Shown here: positions 33,809 through 45,523 of the stretch, piece after piece
Layout: every line of letters begins with the position of its first letter
Numbering within the stretch: the stretch's first letter is position 1
Assembly (NCBI GenBank): GCA_023213315.1
Contig: JAKCPI010028533.1
Location: forward strand, 1-64,000
DNA: 64,000 nt
Reading direction: 5' to 3'
Origin: Euborellia annulipes
Lineage: Eukaryota > Arthropoda > Insecta > Dermaptera > Anisolabididae
Notes under the pieces: generated by a model
Seen by the model: the letters and a program-made list of their open reading frames with translations, nothing else
The model's database searches: none
Told to the model about the DNA's origin: nothing
Made by a program: the position numbers and the translations under genes

Positions 33809-34487
33809 TTTTTATTTCAACAAATTTTTTATAATATAATAAAAAAATTTTCAGTTTTTTTTTTCTTTATGCTTTCTGATCATTTGCATCCAGCAAACTT
33901 CAGTACTTTTATTTATTTTTGTTCTTTGTAGTCTAGAGAACGTAAGGATCGGGGAGGGGAGGGGAGACTCCCACAAAAGCTAACGAAAGAATCGAATTGT
34001 TAGATTACTTAAAAATTTGAACTTAAGTCTAAATTTTATAATTATTATTATTTTATTTTTTTATTTATTTTTTTTTTTTGTTATTTTTTTCTTGATGGCC
34101 ATATTCTAGAAAAATATCCGAAACAGATATTTCTCAATTTTTTTATTAATTCATTTATAAAAGGAATAGGAGACCTTGATTAAAGATTCTGCGGTTTTTA
34201 TACTTAAATAAATAGTTTGCGTAATTGAAATTTGTTTCATTTCCTCAAGAGATTATAAAAATAAAATTTTGATAAGTCCTATTTTCTCTATTTTTCTTTC
34301 ATTAAATATTTTTTTGGTTTTCTTTTAATAGTACAGTACCATTATAGCCTATCACTAGTTACTAGTTTCAAAACAATATTCATAATTATATATGAATTGT
34401 TGCTGGTTTCAGAGGATGGTTTGACGGGAGAAATAAAATAGATAAAATTTTCACTGGCAAAGAGAAATCAATGAAAAATCAACAAAA
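33809..34487. other. AT-rich, nothing recognised
   Basis: Homopolymer-rich sequence with no recognised gene. Confidence 0.5.
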
Positions 34488-34855
34488 AAAAGTCTTGGTT
34501 TCGGCCGAGGTTTCGGTTTCGGTCAAAAAGTGGCCGAAACCTGAATCTGAAAAAAATGGGATGACACTCGCATGCAAAAAAAAAAAAAAAAATAAAAAAG
34601 GTCAAATTATTTGCCCTTGAGGGAGAAAAAAATTTCCGGTGGAAAAGGGGCGGAAAAATTTTAATCTCCCTAAAAAAAAAGGGTAAAATGATTTTCACCG
34701 GAGGGGAAAAAAATTTCAAAAAAAAAAGGTAAAATGATATGAATTTTGTATAGGAAATTCAAGTTTCGGTTTCGGTTACGGTTTCGGCCGAAACTAAGAT
34801 TGAGGCCGAAATTCGGTTTCGGCTGAAAATCTTGTTTCGGTCGGACCTTAGAAAA
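34488..34855. repeat. TTTCGGCCGAAAC repeat, copy 2
   Basis: This is the same family as 150-462, with CGGTTTCGGCCGAAAC followed by taagattgaggccgaaattcgg. The middle (34570-34740) is a purine-rich insertion with A runs. Both copies end close to 'ggacc(c/t)tag', possibly the true terminus. Confidence 0.55.
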
Positions 34856-35734
34856 AACTAGAAAAATTGGATGTTAGTAATCCCATTTCACACCAGATTT
34901 TTAATAAACTTTTTCAAAGAAATATTTATCATTTACCCGGTAACAAAGTATCAATATTAACGCAGGCTTTATAAAATGTAAATATGTACCTAAGTCTTTA
35001 TCACATGTACTTTATTATTCATGATCAAAACAAAAATTTTAATTAATCCAAGAATAAATAAATGGTTTTTCACCTAATGGAACTAATAAGAACTAGATAC
35101 TGCAGATACAATTATATACCTGAACTTTGTAAAAGGCTAAAGGTTAAATCATTTGATAAATTTAGTTTGTTAGTGTAAGAGGTTATATAAAGTGGCAGGG
35201 GGAGGAGGATTAATCCAGAACCTGACTGGAGAATATTCTTAGGGAAAAAATCAAAATATTGTAGTAATAAATATTGTTTTACATAAAGTTAAGGCCTCAT
35301 GGAAAAAGACATCTGTCCTAATTAAGCATGCGGTAAATCAGATCTAAAAGTTTTAGTGGGTGTTTTTTCTTAGAACCAAAGCTCTAAGCGAGGTAGATGG
35401 ATCTGACTCTATTGCCTTGGAAAATCCGCCAGCAATATAATATTTCTATTCATTAACACCAACTATAATAAAATTGATTTTTAAAGTTGTGCACCGTGTT
35501 GTGATATAGCACCTTAGTTTCAAACTATATCACTTGTATTTCGTAAGTCAAAATTTAAAAAAAAAGAAAAGTCAATTGACTCAAAATTTCTATAGGCTCT
35601 GTGTATTTTAAATGTTGACTGTTTGAAATAAACTATGGTTATTTTTCAAAATTTTAATCTCATATTTGGATATTTTATACCCATTAAAGAATCCTAAATT
35701 AATACAAAATTTCATAAGAATTGGAAAAAATTTT
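34856..35734. other. Unrecognised, AT-rich
   Basis: A short 'ttcacaccagattttt' scrap of Repeat A lies at 34887. 35150-35470 is less AT-rich but has no motif I recognise. 'caaaatttcataagaattgg' near 35705 resembles the core motif of other repeats. Confidence 0.4.
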
Positions 35735-36050
35735 GGTGGAGAGAATTTTGAGAAAATTGAAAAAAAAAAACTAATAAAGTACATCAAAAAAGTACTAGTA
35801 CTTTTTGGCCGATTTTGTTCAAAAGCTTACTTTGAGTGTCCGGGAGGGTACCTAACTTAAATATAAAATTTCAATCCGGTAGCTCAATTCCTTTATGCAA
35901 AAAATCGTTACACACAGACCAATTTGTGAGACCCATTTTTTTGGACTCAGGGGACCTCAAAACGTGTATATCGATCAAAATCTCGACATCGAATTTTTGA
36001 CATGATCGCAATACTTTCTCTATTTATTTCATATCTAAGAGAAAGTAAAA
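35735..36050 (+). mobile_element. Repeat A, 5'-truncated, diverged
   Basis: From 'ggagagaattttgagaaaattg' through a shortened microsatellite to a diverged AT hairpin ending aagagaaagtaaaa. A solo 3' end (tagggtaagagaaagtaaaa) follows at 36071-36091. Confidence 0.85.
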
Positions 36051-36216
36051 ATGGTTATAAGAAAAAATATATAGGGTAAGAGAAAGTAAAAACGCTTTAC
36101 CGGAGGTTATTTACCAGAAGGGCGTTTTTTATATTATTAACAACAGCTTTAGGAAATTTTTGAATTTTGATATTTACTATATTAGAGTTCAGAAATTAAT
36201 TTGTTTTTGTTTATTG

Positions 36217-36874
36217 AAAAATCTGGTGTGACTGGCGCACAGCACACAACTTTCTCTTACCTTCGGTAATCGAAAGTTCTGTTCTGTGCTTGTCACACCA
36301 GATTTTTTGTGTCGACATGTATTTAGTTTCCGACAGTACGGTACAAGATGTAAAATTTACAAGTATGGGAAAATGTTTATATTTTGTTACCATGGCAACC
36401 ATTTCTCCTATCTTTTCTATGGAGTACAAGAGTAAAGTGGTCTTCAGAAGATTTCAATCACAAAATGAGAATATACATTTTAAAGAGCAACTAAAAAATA
36501 GTTGATATATGAATTTTAAAAAAAATCGTTGGAGCAAATTTTGAGAAAATCGAAAAAAACTGAAAAAGTGCATCAGTAAAGTACTAGTACTTTTTGGCCG
36601 ATTTTGTTCAAAAGCTTCGTGTCACGTCTCAGGGGGTGCCTAACTTAAATATAAAATTTCAACCTCCTAGCTCTTTTCGTTCTTGAGATATTTTGTTCAC
36701 AGACAGACAGACACACAGACAGACAGACCATGTCACGAAAACCAGTTTTTTGGATTCAGGGGACCTCAAAACGTGAAGATCCATCAAAATCTCGACATCG
36801 AATTCTTGACATGAATCCAATACTTTCTCTCTATATATATATTACATATATACATAGGCAAGAGAAAGTAAAAA
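36217..36874 (+). mobile_element. Repeat A, full-length (CAGA subtype)
   Basis: Complete, with X-box GTTACCATGGCAAC (36386-36399), a CAGA tract (36700-36728) and a 3' end ggcaagagaaagtaaaa. Confidence 0.95.
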
Positions 36875-38145
36875 CAAGCAATTCTAATGACGAACTTAAA
36901 GAATTCTTTTACAATTGGCTTTAGATTAGTCCTACTAAGTTTTTTTAAACCTGTAGCAGACTTTGCCGTGAAATTACAGTTTGTTTGAAATGATATATGA
37001 ATAAAATCAAATAAGAAATTCTTAGCAAGATTATTTGTATGAATGAACCTATAAACCTTAAATGGACCTATACTACAATATTCCGGATGTTGCAAAACTT
37101 TTCCAAGAAATCTCAAAACACGACGCCTGACAACTTTGATGAATGTTGATTGCAATATAATATTTTTTTTGTTTTCGGTACTTTTTTTCGTAGAAATTTT
37201 GTTTTATCTTATTGATATAGATGATGAATTTGTTATAAAACCGATTGATAGTGTGTTGATAAAATAGATTTCAAACAATCCAAAGTCACCATTATTTGCA
37301 TTTTATTCTAAATTTAATTTTATTTTTCAAGTAGGAAACTTTAACGCGCAATCTCTTTTAGAAAACTAAATATTATATAAAATTTTAATTATAGAACTCT
37401 GTTTAAATAATTTATAGATAGATATAGAGCGATTTAAATTTATTGTATTTTCTTTGTTTAAATAATTTTGAAAACTTGATAATAATAAGATTAAAGATAG
37501 CCTGGTTTGAAATTATCTTATCTAATAAATACACCTCAAAGCTCTTTATTTGTAAGCAGGAGACGTTGACTCGTAGGGGTGGAAATAGGTTTAAAATATG
37601 TCAAAAAAATGGCTTTTATAATGAATTTGAGAATTAATTTGAAATGGAAAGAAAATGCTGGAAAATAAGTTTAGCCTCATATACGTACATCCTGCTATAA
37701 TTTTGCTCCTCTCTCTCCTTCCTTTGCAAAATGACAGGAAAATTGAACTTCCAGATTACAACAAAACTTTTTTGAATTCGAACAATATGTTTTTCGCTAC
37801 CCCTATATATGGAAGTCTACAATAATGATCAAATTTAAATGAAATCTTAGATCTTTTCGATTTTTACTTATACATGTTCTAACCACGCATCCGGCCTCCA
37901 GCAGGCTTCACGCCTAGTCATAAGGGGTTAGCCCCTAGAACACCCCTCCAGCTGAAAAATTTTTATTATCTTTCATTTGAGATTTAATTTTTTAATAATT
38001 ATTGGATGGAATTTTTAATAAGGAGAGATAGAACACAAATGGTAAATTCTGGTTTGTGGGCTCTTTAAAAGGGGGATCCCTTACACGTTTAATCTGAATT
38101 AATGATAGCCACCACACAAGGACCACCGTTGATTATTGAAAACCA
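36875..38145. other. Unrecognised; one 123-codon minus frame
   Basis: The minus frame 36784-37155 starts outside the repeat and ends inside Repeat A. Its ~85 unique codons (e.g. VLRFLGKVLQHPEYCSI) fit no family I can name. The rest is AT-rich, with a degraded GC hairpin block near 37885-37960. Confidence 0.35.
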
Positions 38146-38149
38146 GGGA

Positions 38150-38900
38150 TTAGAACAGGTCAAGAAATAAATATTTTGGCACCATAGTCAACGATGAAGA
38201 AATTAATAGCAGAATCCAACAAGCAAGAAGTTTCTTCTTCCGTATGCGTTCTCTACTAACCAACAAGAATCTCAACTTCCAACTGAAGCTAAGGATGGTT
38301 CGGTGCTTGGTGTTCTTGACATTCTTCTATGGAGTGGAATCATGAACCCTAAATAAGGATCTGTACAAAAGAGTAGACGCTTTCGAAATGTGGGTCTACA
38401 AAAGAATATTCCGCATCTCCTGGGTAGAAAAAGTTAGCAACTCGAACATTCTGCTACCCATGAACAAAACACCAGAACTAATTTTCAACGTAAAGAGGCG
38501 AATGCTGGAGTATCTTGGGCATGTTCTTAGTGGGGAGAGAAACTCAATGCTCCGTCTTATAATGGAAGGAAAGATCTGGGGAAAGCGGAGCGTCCGGAGA
38601 AGAATAACATCCTGGTTTTTTTTTTTTTTTTTTTTTTTTTTATAAAAAAAAACATTCACACTTTTTTCTCATTCACACTCACACTCACACACACATTCAC
38701 ACAGTCTTTTCGGCAACTTAGGCCATTTAAGACTTTAGACGATAACCGTTGTAGAGAATATATCTATTGTGGGGTCAGGCATTTCTATTTAAGCCATCTG
38801 GTATAACATCCTGGTTGAAAAACCTGCTCGTGAGGTTCGGTTTCTCCAGCGGCTTCTAAGCAAACAACCGAAGGGAGACGACACAGAAGAAATGATAGCC
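38150..38900 (+). pseudogene. LINE reverse-transcriptase C-terminal part, split by a SINE
   Basis: Frames read YFGTIVNDEEINSRIQQARS, FYGVES, EMWVYKRIFRISWVEKV, KRRMLEYLGHVL and WGKRSVRRRITSWLKNL in family order. This is the tail of a non-LTR reverse transcriptase and its 'LEYLGHI..R' region. There is one stop in the YGVE*-T region, and a SINE insertion at 38618. It is not a host gene. Confidence 0.85.
38618..38802 (-). mobile_element. SINE-A, 5'-truncated, with 14-bp TSD
   Basis: The poly-T start (A tail on minus), microsatellite and GCCGAAAAGACTGTGTG are flanked by ataacatcctggtt (38604-38617 and 38803-38816). The tRNA head is missing, as in 5'-truncated retrotransposition. Confidence 0.93.
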
Positions 38901-39910
38901 TAAAACCACCCCCGAAGATTTTCTCCCTAATAAAACAAATTTTGAAAAATCCAGTAGTTTCGGAGTCGGAGTCAGAGTGACTGACTTTGTCTTTTATATA
39001 ATAGTATAACTTAAATATTGAAATTTAATAAAAATTTTAATTCTAAGGAAACTCTGGAGACGAATTTTTATATTAAATAACAACAAAAATAAATTATTAT
39101 TGTTATATTAGTTTTAAATTGTCAACTATAATCTCCTAGTTGAAACATTATGTATAGGATTAATTAAAAACACTAGGACATAAGTTTTAATGATTTATTA
39201 ACTTTAACACTTAAAGGTATTTGCACAATTTTATGTCAACTTAATACACTTCTGAAGGTGACATAAGGGTGTCGAAATACGAATCAAGTGTTAAAAAGTT
39301 CATTTTTATAGATATTAGTAATCTATCAAAATTGATGATAATAACAAGCGATCTTAGTGCATTTATTATCTAAAGAAATTTTAATAAAAAAAATTTTACC
39401 TTGATGATTTTTAAATGCAATAAAGGAAAACATTTTAAGGAAACTAATTTATAATTCATAAAAGGGATAAGTGTGTGGGAAGCGCAACTCCTTTAGTCAT
39501 TGAAAGTTGGTTGGGGATGGATTATAAATAGAAAGATACTTCGCGGCCTAAAAACTAAAGACTTTGACCATATTCTTTTAATTATTTCGCGCCTATTGAG
39601 GGCTAAAGCCATTCATTCCTCTCTTGGGCATATGACTTAATTATTTCGGCATTTTTGATAATAGACTCATTATTTGCACATCTTGCACCATTTTTTTTAA
39701 ATTATTTGCAAATTAGTCATCTTCTAAATTAGTTATTACATAAAGGTTCATAGAAAAATAAAATATTTGTACATTATGATGTCTTCAACGGGTTGCCAGA
39801 AACTAGATTATAATTATTAGACATTTAAAAACCAATTGAAATTAATTTGTTTTTCAAAGAATAATTTAGCAATATTTATGAATTTTCTATTATTAAAAAA
39901 AAAAAAAATT
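38901..39910. other. AT-rich, nothing recognised
   Basis: 39470-39660 is slightly GC-richer without a motif. Confidence 0.5.
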
Positions 39911-40153
39911 GGATCTGTCTGTGGGAGCGGGTGTGTGTTCAAAATAAAGCATTATGGAAATGAGCTACGAGGTTGAAATTTTATAATTAATTTCGGTATT
40001 CCTCTGAGACTCGAAAATTAAATCGGCCTTAGAGTACTTGTAGGCCTACTAATTTTCTCAAAATTTACTTTAACGATTTTGATTAAAATTCATAAATTAT
40101 TATATTTTAGACCCTCTATAAAATGTATATTCTCATTTTGTTCTTAATCGACA
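39911..40153 (-). mobile_element. Repeat A, degenerate
   Basis: 'ctgtctgtgggagcgggtgtgtg', 'gagctacgaggttgaaatttta' and 'aaatgtatattctcattttgt' appear in minus order. It is broken by the hAT-2 MITE. A + oriented scrap (aagccacaccagattttttgtg) follows at 40436. Confidence 0.8.
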
Positions 40154-40429
40154 CAAGGACGGATCCGGAAGTGTTTCTCAGGGGAGGGGGGGGTAATCTG
40201 TTGTGACTGGTCGCACAACACACAATTTTTTTCTTAATTTCGGTAATTTAAAGGGGCATTCTGTACTTGTTTGCCAGAATATAAATACAAATCAAATTTT
40301 TAAATATTAATTTTTAAAATTTTACATTCAAAATAATTTTTTTTTTTTTTCGAAAAAATAGTATTTTTTTCAAATCTCGGGGGGAGGTAATTACCTCCTT
40401 TACCCCCCCCCCCCTTGTATCCGCCCTTG
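40154..40429. mobile_element. hAT-2 MITE (TSD aatcgaca)
   Basis: CAAGGACGGATCCGGAAG ... GTATCCGCCCTTG flanked by aatcgaca (40146-40153, 40430-40437). It contains the Repeat A head (aatctgttgtgactggtcgc) and G/C runs near both ends. Confidence 0.95.
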
Positions 40430-40678
40430 AATCGACAAGCCACACCAGATTTTTTGTGTTATTTTAGTGTTGAGGTAAAAGGATTTAAGAGTAAATCAAA
40501 ATTTTATTTATTTTTTAGAAAAAATTATGAATAACTCACAGTTAATAATATAAAGGATTATAATAACGAATCTATTTATTATCTTTTCTTTTTCCTCTAT
40601 AAATTTAAGTGGTTTTCAATTAAAAAAAAAATAACTTTTTTCCTTCTTCAAATTGAAGGTGTCTTATACAGTTATAAG

Positions 40679-41262
40679 TAGAGACCGGATTTTAAGCAAA
40701 ATGCTTATTGCTCAATTTTATAAGCAACCATTAGATATTTAATTTCTATACGAATTAGGAAAAACTAAGTGCATTGAGATTGCATTTTTTATGCTTTTTT
40801 TGCTTTTTTTGAGTTTTCATGCTTTTTTCCCTTTCGTGCTTATTTGAACTTATTTTACGAATATTTATAATTTTTTTGTTTTTTTTTTATTAAAAAACAC
40901 ACTTTTTTTCCATTACACACGCATACACTAGGGACGTATAATAAGGGGGAGGGGAGGCGCCCCCCCCCAAAAAAAAAAAAAAAAAAACCCCGCAGTGCGA
41001 AAAAATATAGCCCTGTAAAAAAAATTTTTTCCGCAGGGTGAAAAAATTTGGTTCCGCAAAAACAAAATTTTTCGCAGGGCGGGGCGGAATAAATTTAGTT
41101 TCTTTAAAAAAAATTTGTATACGCCACTGGTATGAGTAAAAATTGCTTATTAGATGCTTTTTTTCAACTTTTATGCTTATTTAACAACTTTTTATTCAAG
41201 TTTTTTATGCTTTTTTAAGCACTTTTTTCCCATTTTTTTATGCTTTTTTTTTCCGGTCTCTA
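40679..41262. mobile_element. hAT-type element with TAGAGACCGG termini (TSD gttataag)
   Basis: TAGAGACCGG and CCGGTCTCTA flanked by gttataag (40671-40678, 41263-41270). The subterminal regions repeat ATGCTTTTTT and GCTTATT motifs. The middle (40902-41130) holds a SINE tail scrap and a nested unit with C run, A run and 'tatacgccactg'. Confidence 0.9.
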
Positions 41263-41270
41263 GTTATAAG

Positions 41271-42110
41271 TATATCCACTCCCTGTTTTTTGCAGAATTT
41301 CTTTCCAGAAAGGTATCTCATAATTTCATAATGTTGGAATATGAAATCAAATTGAAGTGTATTATCAAAAGTTTCAATGATGTAATCAGGGTGAAATCAC
41401 TAAAAGACAAACCCTAAAAGACCAGTGTCTCTGGGATACTGAGAATAAATAAATTAATAAAAAATATAAATAAAGGTCATTTTAATAAATACATTTTTTT
41501 AAAAGCACATAAATGAAGAATTTGCACTTATGTGTTTTTTTTTTAGGGGGTAGAAAATAGTGGGGATTCACTATTATCACAAAGGTAGCCAGATAAAAGA
41601 TTTATGGTATACTTAGAGTCGATAGCATTCTGACAGGGATATTTTATCAATACAGTGTACTATTAAAATTTATTTTATTTACTATAAAAACTCCAAAGTA
41701 TAATTTTTTTTATTTAATGTCACAATAGAAAAGTATTTAAAGTAAAAAAAAGAAAGAAAATTATTCGATTATCTCTATATTAAAAGCTTAAGAATGATAA
41801 TCTATAGATAAATTGGATTTAATGTAGCTTAAATACTTTGCGATGGGAAATTTCAAAATGAAGAAAACAAGTCAATTAATCAAAAAAAGAGAGTTATACT
41901 AAGATTTTACAAATGCTAATCATATGGCGCGCCGGGCTCTAAGTCCAGTTCAAAGAATAAAATCTTAATTTGAAATATAAGTAGGCCTATGTATATCAGA
42001 AGGAGCTCTATTTCTCAAATACTTCAGTAGCCTATTATAAAGTTGAGAGAGCTTGTAAAAAGTTAAGTAAAAATGTAGATATGTTCGAAATAGTGGCTGT
42101 GAGATGTATA
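41271..42110. other. AT-rich, nothing recognised
   Basis: The open frame at 41154-41417 overlaps the hAT right end and is not coding. 'catatggcgcgccgggctc' at 41921 stands out only by composition. Confidence 0.45.
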
Positions 42111-42200
42111 GATGGATAAATGTGGGCAGGAGACGTCTCCGGTGATTGTGTCTGCATACAGAGTCTATTTATTGGCTGCTCCTGCCCACATTTATCCATC
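42111..42200. repeat. 22-bp perfect inverted repeat
   Basis: GATGGATAAATGTGGGCAGG.. (42111-42132) and its complement (42179-42200) enclose 46 nt with gacgtctcc. Confidence 0.85.
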
Positions 42201-42298
42201 CTAGTTAAGTAAAAAATTAAAAAAAGGTTGTTTTAGGATAACTAATCCGGTGAGTTTAAATTGTGGTGTAAATAAATTAGGGGGCTCCTCAACATCAA

Positions 42299-42456
42299 TT
42301 TTTTTTCGGCATCTAAGGCCATTTAGACCCCATTCCTATTTATTTCAAATGATTTGTAGTCAAATCAAATGAAATAAATTTTTCTCGCCTGGGACGGGAG
42401 GCGAACCCGGGATCCCGGCGCGAGAAGCTAGTGTCTTCTCTCTGAGCTACGGGTCA
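42299..42456 (-). mobile_element. SINE-B, best-preserved copy
   Basis: Minus strand: A box GTAGCTCAGAGAGAAG (42436-42450 on +) and B box GGGTTCGCCTCCC (42396-42408), the two RNA polymerase III promoter boxes, then 'aggcgagaaaaatttatttc', 'gtctaaatggcc' and 'gatgccgaaaaaa'. Confidence 0.88.
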
Positions 42457-42559
42457 AGAACTCCTTCTCCTGCGTTCATTTATAGCTAGCGAGCTAATCT
42501 TTATTTCACCTGGATCCATTTATCCACCCTCAATACAATAAAATAGAATTAAGTCACTT

Positions 42560-42655
42560 AGAGAAACCCCGGGTCCTCCATGTTTTAGTGACGTTTTGTC
42601 CAGACCCCTCCCGCCCTAACGCGTTACGTAATAATTGGACGACCCCAAATAATAA
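42560..42655. repeat. ACGCGTTACGTAA repeat, copy 1
   Basis: 'agagaaaccccgggtcctcc', 'ttgtccagacccctcccgcc' and ACGCGTTACGTAA recur inverted at 63585-63690. A short, old dispersed element. Confidence 0.65.
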
Positions 42656-43162
42656 ATTTTAAAAATATCGGCCCCTCCCTCCCTGCGACCGGCACTGGAT
42701 AAACTTACAAATTGGAAATAAAATTTCAAAATAAGTCGTAGAGACCTCATTTCTCTGTATCTAATACATCTTAATTTCTATTGTAATATTTGTTTTATAA
42801 TTTGTTTTTAATGGGATAAAGGGGTCAAGAGTTTGAACAAAAGAATTTTAAGATTAATCTCTTAATATCATTTTAAATGTTTTACAATTCATCTTTGTCT
42901 TGTTGTGATTATCCATTAAAATTAGCCTACGTCAGTTATCTTTGTATCTAATCGGTATATTTGCATTTTATCAATAATATTTAGTAAATATCATAATTTA
43001 AATTCAAGTATCTGTCTAGTTTATTATCAAAAAAGTTTCATTTTTTTTTTTTTTTTTTTTATATTTTTATCATGTAGAAGAAAAATGTATTAATAAGATA
43101 GCTATTGTATGCAGGCCGGCTATAGGGTAGCGCGGTGCCCTGCCTGCTATTAACCTTACAGC
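42656..43162. other. AT-rich filler
   Basis: A long T run lies at 43042-43060. Nothing recognised. Confidence 0.5.
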
Positions 43163-44238
43163 CAGGGCCGTCTTAAGAAATTCGGCGCCCGTGGGCTACT
43201 AGAAATAACGCGCCCCTCTTCCTAAGAAAATACACAGAATGGCAAATGGGAGCGGGGTGTCCGGAAAGGTTATACAAAAGTGTCAGAACTAGAAAAAATC
43301 TATTTATTACTTTTATACTAAACAAAAATAAAATTTAATTAAATCAAAAAACATTTAAGAAGAAAAACAATATTTTAAGAAAGTGTTTTAATTTAAAAAA
43401 AAAATCTGGTGTGACTGGCGCACAGCACACAACTTTCTCTTACCTTCGGTAATCGAAAGTTGTGTACTGTGCTTGTCTCACCAGATTTTTTGTGTCGACA
43501 TGTATTTAGTTTCCGACAGTAGGGTACAATTGAATTCAAGATGTAAAATTTATAAGTATGGCAAAATATTTATATGTTGTTACCATGGCAACCATTTCTC
43601 CTATCTTTTCTATGGAGTACAAGAGTAAAGTGGCCTTCAGAAGATTTCAATCACAAAATGAGAATATACATTTTAAAGAGCATCTAAAAAATAATTGATT
43701 TTTGAATTTAAAAAAAAATCGTTGGAGCAAATTTTGAGAAAATCGAAAAAAACTGAAAAAGTGCATCAGTAAAGTACTAGTACTCTTTGGCCGATTTTGA
43801 TTAAAAGCTTCGTGTTACGTCCCATGAGGGTGCCTAACTTAAATATAAAATTTCAACCTCCTAGCTCTTTCTGTTATTGAGATATTTTGTTCACAGACAC
43901 ACAGACAGACACACAGACAGACAGACAGACCATGTCGCGAAAACCACTTTTTTGGATTCAGGGGACCTCAAAACGTGTATATCCATCAAAATCTCGACAT
44001 CGAATTTTTGACATGAATCCAATACTTTCTCTCTCTATATATATTAACATATATATAGAGGTAAGAGAAAGTAATAAGTAAAAACTAATAAAATGAAAAA
44101 TGAATTTTTATAAAACTAATAAATAAATGACTAATAACTAAATAACTAATAAGAACAAAAAAATATAGATATTGCCGCCCCAAAAGGCTTGCGCCCTGGG
44201 GCTATAGCCCATTTAGCCCTGTGTTTAGGGCACCACTG
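43163..44238. mobile_element. hAT-type element, weak termini, perfect TSD cttacagc
   Basis: CAGGGCCGTCTTAAG at the left and GGGCACCACTG at the right share only the outer bases, but cttacagc flanks both (43155-43162, 44239-44246). It contains 'cggcgcccgtgggc' and 'gccgccccaaaagg', and a Repeat A insertion. Confidence 0.75.
43397..44074 (+). mobile_element. Repeat A, full-length (CAGA subtype)
   Basis: Reference-quality copy: 5' hairpin to ~43490, X-box GTTACCATGGCAAC (43579-43592), palindrome near 43773, CACAGACA tract (43894-43930), core, and AT hairpin ending gaggtaagagaaagt. Confidence 0.95.
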
Positions 44239-44289
44239 CTTACAGCACCTCCCTCCCTTATTTTTTTTCAAGACAATACTGTTTCTAAA

Positions 44290-44733
44290 AAACTTTTTTC
44301 CCATTCACACTCACGTTCACACACACATACACACAAGGGCGGTCCCAGAGGGGGGGGGTCAAGGGGGTCGTGACCCCCCCAAAATCTTTTTTTTTTTTTT
44401 TTAACACACACTTTTTTCCCACTCACTCTCCCATTCACACAATCTTTTCGGCAACTTAGGCCATTTAAGACTTAAACGATACTCATATTTGATTAATATA
44501 TATTTATTGGGGCCCAGGCCCATTTATTTATACTATAAAAAAAAAAAACAGTGACCCCCCCAAAATGTAAGGCTAGGACCGCCCTTGCATACACACAGTC
44601 TTTTCGGCAACTTTAGCCATATAAGACTGTACGATAACCGTTTGGTATCCAAATGGCTTAAATAAAATCATCGAACTGCCCTTGGTTTACAAGGCAGGCG
44701 CGCTACCAACTACACCAAGCCCGAGGGCGCACC
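44290..44733 (-). mobile_element. SINE-A (outer), split by a hAT MITE
   Basis: The tail (cccattcacactcacg...) lies left of 44333 and the rest (cagtcttttcggcaacttt ... aggcaggcgcgctaccaactacaccaagcc) right of 44596. The head reads GGCTTGGTGTAGTTGGTAGC on the minus strand. Confidence 0.88.
44334..44587. mobile_element. hAT-type MITE carrying its own SINE-A (TSD catacaca)
   Basis: CAAGGGCGGTCCCAG ... TAGGACCGCCCTTG flanked by catacaca (44326-44333, 44588-44595). Inside are G and C runs and a second SINE-A (44384-44530, minus). Confidence 0.93.
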
Positions 44734-44960
44734 GATATATTAGAATTCAAGAGGTAAAATTTATAAGTATGGGAAAATATTTATATTTTTTTACCATGAC
44801 AACCATTTCTCCTATCTTTTTCCTATTAAGTACAAGAGTAAAATGTGCTTCAAACAATTTTGAGAGCAAAATGAGAATATACATTTGAAAGTGCATCGAA
44901 AAAATAATTGATTTTTGAATTTTAATCAAAATCGTTAGAGCGTATTTTGAGAAAATCGAA
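44733..44960 (+). mobile_element. Repeat A middle fragment
   Basis: From 'gatatattagaattcaag' to 'gagaaaatcga'; both hairpins are missing. Confidence 0.85.
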
Positions 44961-45417
44961 CGTATTATATTAGTATAGTGTTACTATAGTTATTAATCGG
45001 TAACTGCATAAATTCAAGTAATTAAACACGATCAAATTTATGGACAATCTAAAAATATTAATATAAGTAGGAATGAAATACAGAAAGATGACTTCGTTTA
45101 GTTTCATACAATATACCTACGGAAATAGAAGGTTTGTAAAGAGAAGTGCAAGGTTAATGTTTTTTCGGTATCTTATATGATCTAGAGACATTCTAAGTGC
45201 AAATTATTTGATAAAAAAATCAATTTTTATTTTCCAAGTAATCGCATTAATTTACCCCTGTATGTTAGGCAAGAAAATATACAAAAAGAAAGAAGTGTTG
45301 CTAGAGTATTTAGGAAATTTTAAATAGATATATACGTAGATTCGTCCATCATTATATCTATAGGCAGGAATTAAGATAAGAGAAAATGCTCTTTGGTATC
45401 ATGGAGAACCCAATTTT

Positions 45418-45523
45418 AAAAATCTGGTGTGACTGATCGCACAGCTCACAACTTTATCTTACCTAAGGTAATCGAAATTTGTGCCCTGTGCTTATCACAT
45501 CAGATTTTTATGTGTCGAGATTT
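45418..45523 (+). mobile_element. Repeat A 5' hairpin only
   Basis: AATCTGGTGTGACTGATCGC to 'tgtgtcgagattt', diverged but still folding. Confidence 0.85.

Noticed and set aside
36784..37155. 123-codon minus frame as a host gene
   Set aside because: Its last ~25 codons are antisense Repeat A, and the unique part has no recognised domain, splice context or codon bias. Left as unrecognised.
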